Assembly: GCF_000174355.1 (NCBI RefSeq) | Contig: NZ_ACIS01000007.1 | Span: 186,001-250,000, forward strand | Direction of reading: 5' to 3' | Source: Pseudogulbenkiania ferrooxidans 2002 | GTDB lineage: Bacteria; Pseudomonadota; Gammaproteobacteria; Burkholderiales; Chromobacteriaceae | DNA length: 64,000 bases | Program-made: the position numbers and the translations under genes | The notes under the pieces: generated by a model | The model's database searches: none | Seen by the model: only the letters and a program-made list of their open reading frames with translations | Told to the model about the DNA's origin: nothing | Part shown: one piece after another, positions 39,250 to 50,195 of the stretch | How the letters are laid out: each line of letters starts with the position of its first letter | Position numbering within the stretch: position 1 is the first letter of the stretch

Positions 39250-40379
39250 TGGCGGCAATTCTCCCCCCGGCGATGCTGGGCATTCTCGGCGGCGGCCAGC
39301 TGGGCAGCATGTTCACCGTGGCAGCCAAGACCATGGGCTACCGCGTGACGGTGCTCGACCCTGACGCCAGCGCCCCGGCGGCGCGCTTCGCCGACGTGCA
39401 TTTGTGCGCGCCGTACAACGATCCGGACGCGCTGAAGACCTTGGGCGAAACCTGCTCTGCCGTCACCACCGAGTTCGAGAACGTCAACGCCGAGGCGATG
39501 CGCGCGCTGGCCGAACGCACCCGCGTGTCGCCGTCCGGCGACTGCGTGGCGATCGCGCAGGACCGCATCGTCGAGAAGGGCTGGATCAACAAGGCCGGGC
39601 TGCCGACCGCGCCGTATCTCGCGATCGAGTCGGTCGAGGAGATCCAGGTCGATCTGACCCCGTACCTGCCGGGCATCCTCAAGACCGCGCGTCTGGGCTA
39701 CGACGGCAAGGGCCAGGTGCGCGTGCAGACCGCCGACGAGGCGCGCGCCGCCTACGCCGACCTGGGCGGCCAGGCCTGCGTGCTGGAAAAGATGCTCGAC
39801 CTCCAGCTCGAGGTCTCGGCCATCGTCACCCGCACCTCGCCGGCGCAGGTGGCGGTGTTTCCGGTAGCGGAGAACCTTCACACCGGGGGCATCCTCGACG
39901 TCTCCATCGTGCCGGCGCGCATCGCGCCGGAACTGGCGGCGCAGGCGCAGGACATGGCCAAGAAGTTGGCCGAAGCGCTCGATTACGTCGGTGTGCTGGC
40001 GGTGGAGTTCTTCGTGCTCGCCGACGACACGCTGGTGGTCAACGAGATCGCGCCGCGCCCGCACAACTCCGGCCACTACACGCTGGATGCCTGCCTCACC
40101 GACCAGTTCCAGCAGCAGGTGCGCGCCATGTGCGATCTGCTGCCGGGCCGCACCGACCTGCTGAGTCCGGCGGTGATGGTCAACCTGCTGGGCGACAGCT
40201 GGCGCGAGGACGGCGGCGAGCCCAACTGGGCGGTGCTGGCCGAGGCGCCCAACGTCCACCTACACCTCTATGGCAAGCAGCAGGCGCGCACCGGCCGCAA
40301 GATGGGCCACTACACCGTGCTGTCGGCCAGCGCCGACGCCGCGCTGGAGCAGGCCGAGGCGCTCAAGGACACGCTGTAA
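39249..40379 (+). CDS. purK: 5-(carboxyamino)imidazole ribonucleotide synthase
   Basis: 376-residue ATP-grasp enzyme carboxylating AIR with bicarbonate to N5-CAIR. The N-terminal preATP-grasp domain has [12 protein letters not shown] near residue 12; the ATP-grasp core includes [15 protein letters not shown], the metal ligands [27 protein letters not shown] and the C-terminal PurK domain. Co-translated with purE. A copy of the dispersed 12-mer lies inside at 39965. Confidence 0.96.
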   Translation: MAAILPPAMLGILGGGQLGSMFTVAAKTMGYRVTVLDPDASAPAARFADVHLCAPYNDPDALKTLGETCSAVTTEFENVNAEAMRALAERTRVSPSGDCVAIAQDRIVEKGWINKAGLPTAPYLAIESVEEIQVDLTPYLPGILKTARLGYDGKGQVRVQTADEARAAYADLGGQACVLEKMLDLQLEVSAIVTRTSPAQVAVFPVAENLHTGGILDVSIVPARIAPELAAQAQDMAKKLAEALDYVGVLAVEFFVLADDTLVVNEIAPRPHNSGHYTLDACLTDQFQQQVRAMCDLLPGRTDLLSPAVMVNLLGDSWREDGGEPNWAVLAEAPNVHLHLYGKQQARTGRKMGHYTVLSASADAALEQAEALKDTL

Positions 40380-40390
40380 TCATCGGATTT

Positions 40391-40413
40391 CGGGCGCCCC
40401 GCCACGGGCGCCC
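40391..40413 (+). terminator. GC hairpin between purK and purC
   Basis: CGGGCGCCC and GGGCGCCCG (40391-40399 and 40405-40413) form a 9-bp stem with a 5-nt loop. GCTTGTTTTC follows, so it may terminate or attenuate transcription between purK and purC. Confidence 0.5.
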
Positions 40414-40435
40414 GGCTTGTTTTCAAGGAAGCAAC

Positions 40436-41314
40436 ATGACCGGCATCACCACCACCAACCTCACCAGCCTGAAGAAGATCTACTCGGGCAAGGTGCGCGA
40501 CCTGTACCAGATCGACGACAAGCGCATGCTGATGATCGCCACCGATCGCCTGTCGGCGTTCGACGTGATTCTCGACGACCCGATCCCGGGCAAGGGCCAG
40601 ATCCTCACCGCCATCTCCAACTTCTGGTTCGAACGCCTCAAGGACCTGGTGCCCAACCACCTCACCGGCGACAAGCCGGAGGACGTGGTGAGCGCGGAAG
40701 ACCTGCCGCAGGTGGAAGGCCGCGCCGTGGTGGCCAAGCGCCTGAAGGCGGTGCCGATCGAGGCGGTGGTGCGCGGTTACCTGGCCGGCTCCGGCTGGAA
40801 GGAATACCAGCAGTCCGGCACCGTGTGCGGCATCAAGCTGCCGGAAGGCCTCAAGGAAGCCAGCCAGCTGCCGGAACCGATCTTCACCCCGTCGACCAAG
40901 GCCGCCGTCGGCGACCACGACGAGAACATCAGCTACGAGCGCTGCGTCGAGATCATCGGCGCCGAGCTGGCCGAGAAGGTGCGCGACACCGCAATCACGC
41001 TGTACAAGGCGGCCGCGTTCTACGCCGCCACCCGTGGCATCATCATCTGCGACACCAAGTTCGAGTTCGGCCTGGACGAGGACGGCACGCTGACGCTGAT
41101 GGACGAGGCGCTGACGCCGGATTCCAGCCGCTTCTGGCCGGCCGACAGCTACGTCGCCGGCAGCAACCCGCCGTCGTTCGACAAGCAGTTCGTGCGCGAC
41201 TGGCTGGAAGCCTCGGGCTGGAACAAGCAGGCCCCGGCCCCGGCGGTGCCGCTGGACGTGCGCGAGAAGACCGCGGACAAGTACCGCGAGGCGCTGGAAC
41301 GCCTGACGCGCTGA
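40436..41314 (+). CDS. purC: Phosphoribosylaminoimidazole-succinocarboxamide synthase
   Basis: 292-residue SAICAR synthase that joins CAIR and L-aspartate with ATP. It has [13 protein letters not shown] near residue 13, [37 protein letters not shown] and the C-terminal [17 protein letters not shown] motif, all signatures of the longer (eukaryote-like) PurC found in many proteobacteria. CAAGGAA precedes the ATG at 40436. It is the third gene of the purEKC group, 56 bp after purK. Confidence 0.95.
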   Translation: MTGITTTNLTSLKKIYSGKVRDLYQIDDKRMLMIATDRLSAFDVILDDPIPGKGQILTAISNFWFERLKDLVPNHLTGDKPEDVVSAEDLPQVEGRAVVAKRLKAVPIEAVVRGYLAGSGWKEYQQSGTVCGIKLPEGLKEASQLPEPIFTPSTKAAVGDHDENISYERCVEIIGAELAEKVRDTAITLYKAAAFYAATRGIIICDTKFEFGLDEDGTLTLMDEALTPDSSRFWPADSYVAGSNPPSFDKQFVRDWLEASGWNKQAPAPAVPLDVREKTADKYREALERLTR

Positions 41315-41322
41315 ATCTACTG

Positions 41323-41455
41323 CAAGGCGGCTGCGCCTGCGCCTCCTGAGCACCGGTGGACTGCCTGCGATACGGAATCTCATGGACGACGTGTCCATTC
41401 CGGTCCCCGTGTTCCGGCGGCACTCAAGCTGCTTGGGCGCGCCGGCCTGCTGCCG
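41323..41455. repeat. Copy of a dispersed intergenic repeat (family R1)
   Basis: Resembles 61317-61430 along most of its length: both contain AGGCGGCTGCGCCT, a TGAGC, CGGAAT-type sequence before CATTCCGGT, and end with CGGC(G)ACACTCAA-like sequence. It is more diverged than the other two copies. It lies directly downstream of purC, ahead of its terminator. Contains no open gene. Confidence 0.55.
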
Positions 41456-41493
41456 CGGGTCTCCCTCTCGCCGCCAAACACCCCATGCACACC

Positions 41494-41517
41494 AACCCGC
41501 CGTCAGGCGGGTTTTTC
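41494..41517 (+). terminator. Terminator of purC
   Basis: AACCCGCC (41494-41501) and GGCGGGTT (41506-41513) form the stem with a GTCA loop, followed by TTT. It lies 180 bp after the stop of purC, beyond the repeat copy. Confidence 0.75.
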
Positions 41518-41593
41518 ATGATGGGGTACCGGCTGCCGCCGGCGCCGGGCCTCTGTCATACTGGACGGCGTGCCGCTTTCCGACGGAAACCCG

Positions 41594-42175
41594 ATGACCG
41601 TGCCGCAACCCACCCTGTCCACCGCCCGCCTCTTGCTGATCCCGGCCGACCCTTCGTGGGCGCTGGCGCTGCTCGACTACCAGCACCGCAACCGCGAGCA
41701 TCTGGCGCGCTGGGAGCCGCGTGGCGGAGACATGTTCTACAGCGAACTGTACTGGACCATGCGCCTGCGCCAGCGCTGCCGTGACTGGCAGGACGGGCGC
41801 GGCGCGGCGTTCCTGCTGGTGCGCGAAGGCACGCCGGGGCGGGTGGCCGGCACCGTAACCCTGTCCAATATCGTGCGCGGCAGCTTCCAGGCTTGCCATC
41901 TCGGGTACAACCTGGACCAGGCTGAGCAGGGGCGCGGGCTGATGCACGAGGCGCTGCGGGCGGTCATCGCCTGTGCTTTCGAGACGCTGCAGCTGCACCG
42001 CATCCAGGCCAATTACCAGCCGGAGAATGTGCGCAGCGCGGCGGTGCTGCGCCGCCTCGGCTTCGTCGTCGAGGGCCACGCCAAGGACTACCTGTTTCTC
42101 GACGGCGCCTGGCGCGATCACGTGCTGACGGCGCTGACCAACCCCGATTTCGACCCGGCGCGCATGCTGGCCTGA
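41594..42175 (+). CDS. GNAT acetyltransferase, RimJ/RimL-like
   Basis: 193-residue N-acetyltransferase. The acetyl-CoA binding loop is HLGYNLDQAEQGRGLMHEAL (R/Q-x-x-G-x-G/A form) near residue 105, and the C-terminal QLHRIQANYQPENVRSAAVL with LGFVVEGHAKDYLF is typical of the Rim-type group that modifies ribosomal-protein N-termini. The ATG at 41594 is preceded by a weak GGAAA; a GTG at 41570 is the alternative. The substrate is not certain. The last 170 bp of the gene are the source of a downstream imperfect copy (see the tandem duplication). Confidence 0.88.
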   Translation: MTVPQPTLSTARLLLIPADPSWALALLDYQHRNREHLARWEPRGGDMFYSELYWTMRLRQRCRDWQDGRGAAFLLVREGTPGRVAGTVTLSNIVRGSFQACHLGYNLDQAEQGRGLMHEALRAVIACAFETLQLHRIQANYQPENVRSAAVLRRLGFVVEGHAKDYLFLDGAWRDHVLTALTNPDFDPARMLA

Positions 42176-43740
42176 GCCGGCGGCGCGCCTTTGCCGTTCT
42201 GGAGCCCGGACGATGCAAGCCTTTACCCTCGACGCCGCCGACGGCGAAACGATCCGTGGCTGGTGTTGGCTGCCCGCCACGGCGCCGCGTGCGGTGGTGC
42301 TGATCGTGCACGGCATGGGAGAGCACGCGGCCCGTTACCGGCGCTTTGCCGACAGCTTGGCCGAAGCCGGTTACGCGGTGTACGCGCACGATCAGCGCGG
42401 CCATGGCGAGCGGCCGCGGCGGCGCGGCTGGTTCGCCGCCGAACAGGGCTGGAACAAGGTGGTGGACGACGTCGATACGGTGCGCGCCCACGCCGCGGCG
42501 CGGCACCCCGTGGTGCCGCTGCTGCTGTTCGGCCACAGCATGGGCAGTTTCGTGTCGCGCGCCTACCTGCTGCGTCACGGCCAGGGCTTGGCCGGGCTGG
42601 TGCTGTCGGCCACCGGCTACCGCCAGGCCTGGCTGGCGCGGCTGATGCGCCGCGTCGCCGGCCTGGCGGGCCGGCTGGGGGGACGGCTGCAGCCGAACGC
42701 CTTCATGAGCCGGCTGGTGTTCGGCAGTTTCAACCTGTCGTTTCTGCCGGCGCGTACCGCGGTGGACTGGTTGAGCCGCGATGCGGCCGAGGTCGATCGC
42801 TACCTGGCCGATCCCTTGTGCGGCTTTCACTTTACCCCGGCGCTGTGGCAGGACCTGTTCGGCGGCATCATCGCGCTGATGCCAGGCCAAATTCCCAGCC
42901 CGGAGAATGTGCGGCAGCGCGGCGGTGCTGCGCCCCCCTCGGCTTCGTCGTCGAAGGCCACCCCAAGGACTCCTGTTTCCCGACGGCCCTGGGCGATCAC
43001 GTGCTGACGGCCCTGCCCAACCCCCATTTCGCCCCGCGCGCATGCTGCCTGAACCGGCGGCGGGCCCTCCTGTCCCGGAGCCGGCGAAGCAAGTTTTCCC
43101 TCGCGCGCGAGCCAAACGATCCGTGGCTGGTGTTGGCTGCCCGCACGGCCCGCTGCGGGGTGCTGATCGTGCACGGCATGGGAGAGCACGCGCCCGTTAC
43201 CGGCGCTTTGCCGACAGCTTGGCCGAAGCCGGTTACGCGGTGTACGCGCACGATCAGCGCGGCCATGGCGAGCGGCCGCGGCGGCGCGGCTGGTTCGCCG
43301 CCGAACAGGGCTGGAACAAGGTGGTGGACGACGTCGATACGGTGCGCGCCCACGCCGCGGCGCGGCACCCCGTGGTGCCGCTGCTGCTGTTCGGCCACAG
43401 CATGGGCAGTTTCGTGTCGCGCGCCTACCTGCTGCGTCACGGCCAGGGCTTGGCCGGGCTGGTGCTGTCGGCCACCGGCTACCGCCAGGCCTGGCTGGCG
43501 CGGCTGATGCGCCGCGTCGCCGGCCTGGCGGGCCGGCTGGGGGGACGGCTGCAGCCGAACGCCTTCATGAGCCGGCTGGTGTTCGGCAGTTTCAACCTGT
43601 CGTTTCTGCCGGCGCGTACCGCGGTGGACTGGTTGAGCCGCGATGCGGCCGAGGTCGATCGCTACCTGGCCGATCCCTTGTGCGGCTTTCACTTTACCCC
43701 GGCGCTGTGGCAGGACCTGTTCGGCGGCATCATCGCGCTG
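42005..43740. repeat. Tandem duplication of about 0.86 kb, probably an assembly artefact
   Basis: The segment about 42005-42878 is followed by a second copy at about 42885-43740. From roughly 42331 onward the copies are identical for about 0.55 kb at an offset of 862 bp. The first 330 bp of the second copy (42885-43212) is a degraded version of the GNAT 3' end and the hydrolase 5' end, with substitutions and single-base indels packed together. Joining 42878 to 43741 restores one normal hydrolase gene. The pattern, perfect identity next to concentrated errors, fits a low-quality read end placed in the assembly, though a recent real duplication cannot be excluded. Confidence 0.75.
42213..43007 (+). 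pseudogene. Alpha/beta hydrolase, first copy, C-terminus lost
   Basis: Monoacylglycerol-lipase/lysophospholipase-like hydrolase (Hydrolase_4). The N-terminal part is normal: VVLIVHGMGEHAARY oxyanion region near residue 30 and nucleophile elbow LLFGHSMGSFVSR with Ser near residue 110. After FGGIIAL (residue 222) the frame enters the duplicated GNAT remnant (MPGQIPSPENVRQ...) and continues for 42 meaningless residues. The catalytic Asp and His that should follow are missing, so this copy as written is inactive. If the duplication is removed, the gene becomes 308 residues (42213-42878 joined to 43741-44001). Confidence 0.75.
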
Positions 43741-44001
43741 GAGGCCGGCGAGCAGCGCGGCCGCAACCTGCCGCGTTGCCCGGTGCTGCTGATGACCGGC
43801 AGCCGCGATCCGGTCAGCCTGGGGCACTGGGCGCTGCGGCAGCTGGCGCGCCGCTACCGGCGCGCCGGGCTCGACGACATCACGCTGCGGGTCTACCCCG
43901 GCGGGCGTCACGAGATGCTCAACGAAACCAATCGCGAGGCGGTGACCGCCGACATCCTGGCCTGGATGGAGCGTGTCGGCGTGGCCGGACGGACCGGCTA
44001 G
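42907..44001 (+). pseudogene. Alpha/beta hydrolase, second copy, N-terminus corrupted
   Basis: Contains the intact region from RYRRFADSLAEAGYAVYAHD to the natural C-terminus, including the nucleophile Ser (GHSMG), the catalytic Asp in MTGSRDPVSLG and the His in GRHEMLNETN. The first 95 or so residues of the open frame (MCGSAAVLRPPRLRRRRPP...) are an out-of-frame reading of the degraded GNAT/hydrolase copy. No proper start codon lies near the true domain start. Together with the first copy it represents one real gene. Confidence 0.75.
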
Positions 44002-44146
44002 CGCGCCCGCGGGGCGGCTTGGTGTTCTCGTTCCGTCTCATCTATTCTTCATAATAGCTGCCGGGTATGCCGGTATTCATCATCACGCCCACCCTGGCAC
44101 CGCCTGCTCCCGGCCGTGCGGGTTCGCGTGCGCCGGGAGAGTCGAC

Positions 44147-46636
44147 TTGTCTACGCTGTCGCCACCCTCCGTTTCCACCTTTGTTCCGCTCCCGCGCCGG
44201 GGCATGGGGCTGTGTGCGCTGGCGATGGGGCTGGCCAGCCTGGCCCTGGCCTGGCTCGGCATCTGGCTGCTGCGCGGGCCGGGCGACGTGGCCGCGATCT
44301 GGCTGGTCAACGGTTTTGCCATGGCGGTGCTGGCGCGGGCTCCGGCGACCGCGCGTCTGCCCTTGGCGCTGGCCTTTCTCGTCGGGGTGGGGCTGGCCAA
44401 TGTGCTGGCCGACAACACGCCGCTGCTGGCGTTCGGGCTGGGCCTCGCCAACCTGGCCGAGGTGGCGCTGGGGGCGCTGTTGCTGCGGCTCATCCATCAT
44501 GGCGAACCCTTCCTGTCGTCGCTGCGGCTGACGGCGCTGAGCCTGCTGGCGGTCGGTCCGTGCGCCGCCGTGGTGGGGGCCAGTGCCGGCGCGCTGGTGG
44601 TGGCGCTGGAGCTGGGCGTGCCGTTTGGCACCATCTGGCCGAGCTGGTGGTTCGCCGACGGCATGGGCGCACTGGTGCTGGTGCCCTTGCTGCTGCTGAG
44701 CGACCGCTCGCGCTGGCGCCAACTGCTGGCTCCGACGAAATGGCTGCGCGTGCTGCCGCTGGCGCTGCTGGTGGCGCTGACCTGCTACGTGGGCGTGCGC
44801 TACCTGCCGTACCCGTTCATCTTCGCCGAGATTCCGCTGATCGCCAGCGCCATGCTGCTGGGCCTGTTCCCCGCGACCCTCCTGACCCTGCTCGCGGCGG
44901 CGCTGATCGTGGCCGCCACGCTGGATGCCCCGGAGATGGTGCTGGCCGGCTTGCAACGCTGGGGCCCGGCCGGGTTCAACCTGCCGCTGGCGGTGACGGT
45001 GTCGCTGCCGGTGATGGTGGGGGCGCTGATGGATGCGCTGGAGCGTCAGCAGACGGCGCTGGAGCTCAGCCGCAAGGAACTCAGCGACACCATGCAGGCG
45101 GCGGCGATCGGCATGGCGCTGGTGTCGACCAGCGGCCACTGGATCAAGGTCAACCCGGCGTTGTGCCAGCTGTTGGGCTACCGCGAGGAGGAGCTGCTGC
45201 CGCTGACGTTTCAGGATGTCACCCATCCCGACGACCTGGAGCTGGACCTGGCCAACGTCCACGCGCTGCTGGAGGGGCGTGCCGACACCTATCGCATGGA
45301 AAAGCGCTACCTGCGCCAGGATGGCCGGGAGTTGTGGGCGCAACTGGCGGTGTCGATCGTGCGCGACCGCGATGGGCGGCCGCTTTACTTCGTGGCCCAG
45401 GTGGAGGACATCGACCAGCTGAAGCGGGCCCAGGAAGCGCTGCGCGAGAGCGAGGCGCGCTGGAACTTCGCGCTGTCCGGCAGCGGCCAGGGGGTGTGGG
45501 ACTGGGATCTGGCGAGCGGCACGGTGTTCTTTTCCGAGACCTGGAAGGGCATGCTGGGCTATGCCCCGGGCGAGATCGGCCAGGACATCGAGGAGTGGTG
45601 GTCGCGCATCCACCCGCAGGACGAGGAATGGGTGCGGGTGGTGCTGCAGCGCATCGCGCAGGGGCGCGATAGCCGTTACGCCATCGAGTACCGCCTGCTC
45701 GACAAGCGTCACAACGCCCTGTGGATTCACGACCGCGGCGTGGTGATCGAGCGCGACGCCGCCGGCCAGCCGCGGCGGCTGATCGGCACCCACACCGACA
45801 TCAGCGCCAGGAAGCGCGACGAGGCCGAGCGCCGGCGCCAGAGCGAGCGCATGGCGTTGGCGGTGGCGGCGGCGCGGGTGGGGATCTGGGAGTGGCACAT
45901 CGGCAGCAACACCCTGATCTGGGACGAGCGCATGTACGAGTTGTATGGGCGCCAGCCCGGCGACGGCGATCCGCCGCTGGAGTACTGGTACAACAGCCTG
46001 CACCCGGACGACAGCGAGCGGGCGCTGCAGGAAGTGGTGTTGGCGCAACAAGGCAAGAAGCCGCTCGATACCGAGTTTCGCGCGCTGTGGCCGGACGGGC
46101 AGGTGCGCCACATCCGCGCCCTGGCGACGGTGCGCTGCGACGAGTACGGCGTGCCGGTGGCGATGACCGGCACCAACTGGGACATCACCGAGCAGCGCCG
46201 GCTGGCCGATGCCCTGGCCGAGGAGAAGGAGCTGTGGCGCGTCACGCTGCACTCCATTGGCGACGCCGTGATCGCCACCGATACCGCGCTCGTGATCAAT
46301 TACATGAACCCGGTGGCGGAGCGCCTGACCGGCTGGCGCCAGGCCGAGGCGCGGGGATGGCCGCTGAGCACGGTGCTGGTGCTGCGCGATCAGGCCAGCG
46401 GCCAGCCGCTGGCCGACCCGGTGGAAGCCTGCCTGCGCCAGGGCCAGCCGGTGTTTCTCCAGCCCGGCGCGGTCCTGATCGGCCGCGATGGCCGTGCGGT
46501 GCCGGTGCTCGATTCGGCCGCCCCGGTGCGTGCCGGCAACGGCAGCGTCATCGGCGCCGTGCTGGTGTTGCAAGACCTGCGCGACCTGCCGCCTTCGCGG
46601 CCCGGCGCCATGCCCCCGTCGCCGCCCGCCCGCTGA
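44147..46636 (+). CDS. MASE1-type membrane sensor with four PAS domains, no output domain
   Basis: 829 residues if started at the TTG at 44147 (MSTLSPPSVSTFVPLPRRG), which has GGGAGAG upstream; other in-frame starts are less convincing. The MASE1 membrane region has about eight hydrophobic segments (residues 20-310). It is followed by four PAS/PAC units (beginning near ELSDTMQAAAIGMALVS, ARWNFALSGSGQGVWDWD, RMALAVAAARVGIWEWH, WRVTLHSIGDAVIATD), with PAC motifs YFVAQVEDIDQLK, LIGTHTDISARKR and MTGTNWDITEQRR. The protein stops after the fourth PAS in a Pro-rich tail. Proteins of this layout usually continue into a GGDEF/EAL or kinase module; none is present. Confidence 0.85.
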   Translation: MSTLSPPSVSTFVPLPRRGMGLCALAMGLASLALAWLGIWLLRGPGDVAAIWLVNGFAMAVLARAPATARLPLALAFLVGVGLANVLADNTPLLAFGLGLANLAEVALGALLLRLIHHGEPFLSSLRLTALSLLAVGPCAAVVGASAGALVVALELGVPFGTIWPSWWFADGMGALVLVPLLLLSDRSRWRQLLAPTKWLRVLPLALLVALTCYVGVRYLPYPFIFAEIPLIASAMLLGLFPATLLTLLAAALIVAATLDAPEMVLAGLQRWGPAGFNLPLAVTVSLPVMVGALMDALERQQTALELSRKELSDTMQAAAIGMALVSTSGHWIKVNPALCQLLGYREEELLPLTFQDVTHPDDLELDLANVHALLEGRADTYRMEKRYLRQDGRELWAQLAVSIVRDRDGRPLYFVAQVEDIDQLKRAQEALRESEARWNFALSGSGQGVWDWDLASGTVFFSETWKGMLGYAPGEIGQDIEEWWSRIHPQDEEWVRVVLQRIAQGRDSRYAIEYRLLDKRHNALWIHDRGVVIERDAAGQPRRLIGTHTDISARKRDEAERRRQSERMALAVAAARVGIWEWHIGSNTLIWDERMYELYGRQPGDGDPPLEYWYNSLHPDDSERALQEVVLAQQGKKPLDTEFRALWPDGQVRHIRALATVRCDEYGVPVAMTGTNWDITEQRRLADALAEEKELWRVTLHSIGDAVIATDTALVINYMNPVAERLTGWRQAEARGWPLSTVLVLRDQASGQPLADPVEACLRQGQPVFLQPGAVLIGRDGRAVPVLDSAAPVRAGNGSVIGAVLVLQDLRDLPPSRPGAMPPSPPAR

Positions 46637-46708
46637 GACGCCCCCCGCCGTCGCGCTATCCCTCTCGGTCACTTCCCCTTGGCGCAGCGCGCCCGGTCGG
46701 GGGCTGGT

Positions 46709-46738
46709 TTGACAACTTACTTACTAGTAAGTATTGTC
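46709..46738 (+). promoter_or_regulatory. fadH promoter with palindromic TetR-type operator
   Basis: TTGACA (46709-46714) and TATTGT (46732-46737) are 17 bp apart, a near-consensus sigma70 promoter. The spacer holds a perfect 16-bp palindrome, TACTTACTAGTAAGTA (46718-46733), the size and style of sites bound by TetR-family dimers, so occupation would block transcription. No regulator gene is next to it. The predicted start is about 48 bp before the fadH ATG. Confidence 0.8.
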
Positions 46739-46752
46739 GTGGCACAGGCTAA

Positions 46753-48813
<2,061 letters not shown>

Positions 48814-48840
48814 GATGGTTTCGGCCAAGGCGCGCTTCGG

Positions 48841-48928
48841 TAGGGTGGGTGGAGCGCAGCGCAACCCATCGGGCGGCTTGGGATCATGGGCGATGAGTTA
48901 CGGCGCAAGCGCCTCCACCCATCCTACG
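48841..48928. repeat. Small inverted-repeat element
   Basis: TAGGGTGGGTGGAG at 48841 and CTCCACCCATCCTA at 48912-48925 form terminal inverted repeats with one mismatch, enclosing about 60 bp with no gene. Intergenic elements with this TAGGGTGGG/CCCATCCTAC edge are common in proteobacterial genomes; this is recognised from memory. It follows fadH by 27 bp. Confidence 0.65.
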
Positions 48929-48931
48929 CAG

Positions 48932-49201
48932 CTATAGCCCATCTGGTTTTTTCATGTATCGTCGCACGCGGAGAAAGAGGCGCCACCATACGTGCAAGAT
49001 AAAAATGAACCCGCCAATAACGCCAAGGACCGTGATGGCAAATGCAATTAAACCGAGCCAGCGAAGTGATAGTGCTGAAGCGATGAAGCCAAGTGTTACT
49101 CCCACGCCGCTTATACAGAAAGCAACAAACCCTGGAAACATCATGCGGTTTGTCTCGTTCGGGAGGAATTTCTCAAGGCCACGCACTGGATTGTTCTCCA
49201 A
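48932..49201 (-). CDS. Small two-TM membrane protein of unknown function
   Basis: 89 residues with two hydrophobic helices (MMFPGFVAFCISGVGVTLGFIAS and LIAFAITVLGVIGGFIFIL) and a basic C-terminal end (RRYMKKPDGL). It is more AT-rich than its neighbours. The reading frame opens at a TTG immediately after an in-frame stop, without a clear ribosome binding site, so the true start may be inside or the 5' end may be lost. It sits between a repeat element and xdhC. Family not recognised. Confidence 0.5.
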   Translation of the reverse strand: MENNPVRGLEKFLPNETNRMMFPGFVAFCISGVGVTLGFIASALSLRWLGLIAFAITVLGVIGGFIFILHVWWRLFLRVRRYMKKPDGL

Positions 49202-49210
49202 GCGTTAGGG

Positions 49211-50194
49211 TTACGGTGCCGCCGCCTTCACCCGTCCTACGGAATCGGTGGACTGCGTACTGTCGCGCCAGCGCAGTAGCTGCGCCGCCACCGCGATGGC
49301 GATCGAGGGCGGATCCTTGGCGCTGATGCCGGGCAGGCCGATCGGGCAGACCATGGCGCCGAGCCGTTCCGGCGCGATGCCGCGCGCGGCGAGGCGGTGT
49401 TCGAAGCGGGCGCGCTTGCTCTGCGAGCCGATTAGGCCGAAGAAGCCCACGTCGTCGCGGCGCAGGATGTGCCAGGCCAGTTCCAGGTCGAGGTCGTGGC
49501 GGTGCGTCATCACCAGGTAGGCGCTGCCGGGTGCGGCGCGCGCCACTTCCTCCGTTGGCTCGTCGCTGACGATCGCGTCTACGTTGTCCGGCAGCGGGGC
49601 GGCGAAGGCGTCTTCGCGCTGATCGATCCAGCGGGTATGCAGGTCGCTGCCCGCCAGCACCCGCACCAGCGCCTGGCCGACATGGCCGGCGCCGAACAGC
49701 GCCAGCTCCCGGCGCCAGGCGCGGTAGCGCTGCTGCCAGTGCCCGTCGTCCGCGCCGCCGGACAGCCGCGTGGTGCTGTCGCCTTCCGTTTCCACCGTCC
49801 AGTCCGAACCCGCTGCGCCGGCGGCCAGCGCGCGCGCCAGCGTGGCGCCCTGGCGTAGCGCCTCGGCACGCCGGCGCCAGGCGTCGCGTTCACGTGCCGC
49901 AACGCGTTCGAACAGCAGCCACACCACGCCGCCGCAGCACTGCCCCAGGCTCGGCCCGAGGGCAAAGCGCAGGACCTCCGGCGCTTGTGGCGCGCTGAGC
50001 AGCCGGGCGCGGGCGTGGGCGATGGCTTCCCACTCCAGATGGCCGCCGCCCAGGGTGTCGGCGCTGTCCGTCAGGTTCAGCGCCAGCGTGGCGCCGGCTT
50101 CGCGCGGCGCCGAGCCGGCCACCTTGAGCACGCTCACCAGTTCGGCGTCGCCGTCGGCGAGCAGGGCGGGCAGGGCGGCGAGCCAGGGCGGCAT
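49211..50194 (-). CDS. xdhC: XdhC: molybdenum-cofactor loading protein for xanthine dehydrogenase
   Basis: 327-residue chaperone that binds, sulphurates and inserts molybdenum cofactor into XdhB. Signatures: GSAPREAGATLAL near residue 30, FALGPSLGQCCGGVVWLLFE with the CC pair, a Rossmann-like ELALFGAGHVGQALVRVL, and GLIGSQSKRARF followed by CPIGLPGISAKDPPSIAIAVAAQLL at the C-terminus. It begins immediately after xdhB (1-base gap), completing the xdhABC operon. Confidence 0.95.
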   Translation of the reverse strand: MPPWLAALPALLADGDAELVSVLKVAGSAPREAGATLALNLTDSADTLGGGHLEWEAIAHARARLLSAPQAPEVLRFALGPSLGQCCGGVVWLLFERVAARERDAWRRRAEALRQGATLARALAAGAAGSDWTVETEGDSTTRLSGGADDGHWQQRYRAWRRELALFGAGHVGQALVRVLAGSDLHTRWIDQREDAFAAPLPDNVDAIVSDEPTEEVARAAPGSAYLVMTHRHDLDLELAWHILRRDDVGFFGLIGSQSKRARFEHRLAARGIAPERLGAMVCPIGLPGISAKDPPSIAIAVAAQLLRWRDSTQSTDSVGRVKAAAP

Positions 50195-50195
50195 G

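Noticed and set aside
44042-46672. Long minus-strand frame (876 codons) opposite the MASE1-PAS protein, and similar long mirrors opposite prpE, rng, xdhB and the ATPase
   Set aside because: Composition is dominated by Arg/Gln/His/Ala with no domains. The opposite strand has recognised proteins with correct starts.
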